A stretch of 5,969 bases of DNA, taken from JAUYQE01 sp035289745 (GTDB lineage Archaea; Nanobdellota; Nanobdellia; Woesearchaeales; GW2011-AR9). The stretch is from contig DATDWF010000075.1 of assembly GCA_035289745.1 (NCBI GenBank), positions 1 to 5,969 on the forward strand. The letters are read 5' to 3'. A program made the translations under genes and the position numbers. Below the pieces are notes generated by a model. It did no database searches, had not been told where the DNA came from, and saw only the letters and a list, made by a program, of their open reading frames with translations. This document shows positions 5,646 to 5,969 of this stretch, piece after piece (the first letter of the stretch is position 1; each line of letters opens with the position of its first letter).

Positions 5646-5969
5646 TTATTCGACTACAACTCTCATCGGTATCATCGTCGTCCTGATGCCATCAACGATC
5701 GTACAGGTCTCCGGCTCGTTGAAAGTCCACGAGAAACTATTTCCGGGCTTAAAGACGGTGCTCTTGACATCCGCGCAATTCCGCACGCCAATAATCATGG
5801 CGCCGGTCAAGCTGCTACTGCCCGTTCTGACATTTTTCCAGACGAGAGTATCGCCGACAGAAACGGTAATCTGATCAGTGCCAAACTTATCGTTCAAAAT
5901 TTCAACGGTTTTGGGGCCTTCTTCAACTGCGGGTGCTTCTTCAGCTGCCGCTTCATCTTCCAAGGCTTC
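5646..5969 (-). CDS. Cupredoxin-like domain protein lacking copper ligands, 5' partial
   Basis: The frame runs off the right edge, so the start and any signal peptide are missing; the TTG at 5963 is not a convincing start. The visible part opens with an acidic Ala/Glu/Pro linker of about 18 residues and then a cupredoxin-type beta domain: VEILNDKFGTDQITVSVGD, a TLVWKN strand, FKPGNSFSWTFNEP and a final strand MRVVVE. The FxPGxSFxxTF and G-D-T-L-x-W-x-N elements are typical of plastocyanin/azurin-like proteins. The domain contains no histidine. Aligned with the usual Y-x-Y-x-C-x-x-H-P-x-M ending, the Cys position is Asp and the His position is Arg, while one Met remains. Two other cysteines (NCADV and ETCTI) could form a disulfide. 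A copper-free structural or binding role at the cell surface is inferred. Stop TAA lies 99 bases before the metalloprotease start on the same strand. Confidence 0.65.
   Translation of the reverse strand, partial: EALEDEAAAEEAPAVEEGPKTVEILNDKFGTDQITVSVGDTLVWKNVRTGSSSLTGAMIIGVRNCADVKSTVFKPGNSFSWTFNEPETCTIVDGIRTTMIPMRVVVE

Overview
The window looks like a piece of a small prokaryotic genome. It has five protein genes, two of them cut by the window edges, and two very different base compositions. Lineage is inferred, not shown. A group I groES-groEL pair occurs in almost all bacteria, but also in some archaea that acquired it (Methanosarcina, several DPANN lineages). The two genes without a convincing Shine-Dalgarno site each have a purine-rich plus AT-rich box about 26 bases before the start. 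The right-edge gene is cupredoxin-like behind an acidic linker. These fit a DPANN-type archaeon slightly better than a bacterium, but a candidate-phyla bacterium is not excluded.

Layout, left to right. (1) 2-1252, plus strand: C-terminal part of an SF1 UPF1/DNA2-like helicase fused to a Vsr/DUF559-like nuclease domain. It is very AT-rich (22-32% GC in the lines I counted) against 50-58% in groEL, so it is probably acquired DNA. (2) 1253-1440: non-coding junction with three degenerate direct repeats and two tandem inverted repeats, where the composition changes. (3) 1430-3373, minus strand: a compact groES-groEL operon with strong ribosome binding sites, an ATGA stop/start overlap and a hairpin plus T-tract terminator. 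(4) 3374-3750: a 377-base divergent spacer with no convincing gene. It holds a perfect 11-bp direct repeat spaced 51 bp apart, TATA-like boxes and a terminator-like hairpin/T-run block. (5) 3751-4599, plus: an unrecognised 282-residue protein with a hydrophobic hairpin near its N-terminus. (6) 4647-5546, minus: a putative HELGH zinc metalloprotease with a tyrosine-periodic low-complexity N-terminal region. (7) 5646-5969, minus, cut by the right edge: a cupredoxin-fold domain lacking the usual copper ligands.

The only clear functional unit is GroES with GroEL, the ATP-driven folding chamber and its lid. The divergent unknown gene shares their upstream region and could share control. The metalloprotease and the cupredoxin-like gene are co-oriented 99 bases apart and might be expressed together, although the protease appears to have its own promoter. 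The most interesting parts are the helicase-nuclease, a defence or DNA-repair candidate in an AT-rich block, and the two unusual proteins on the right.
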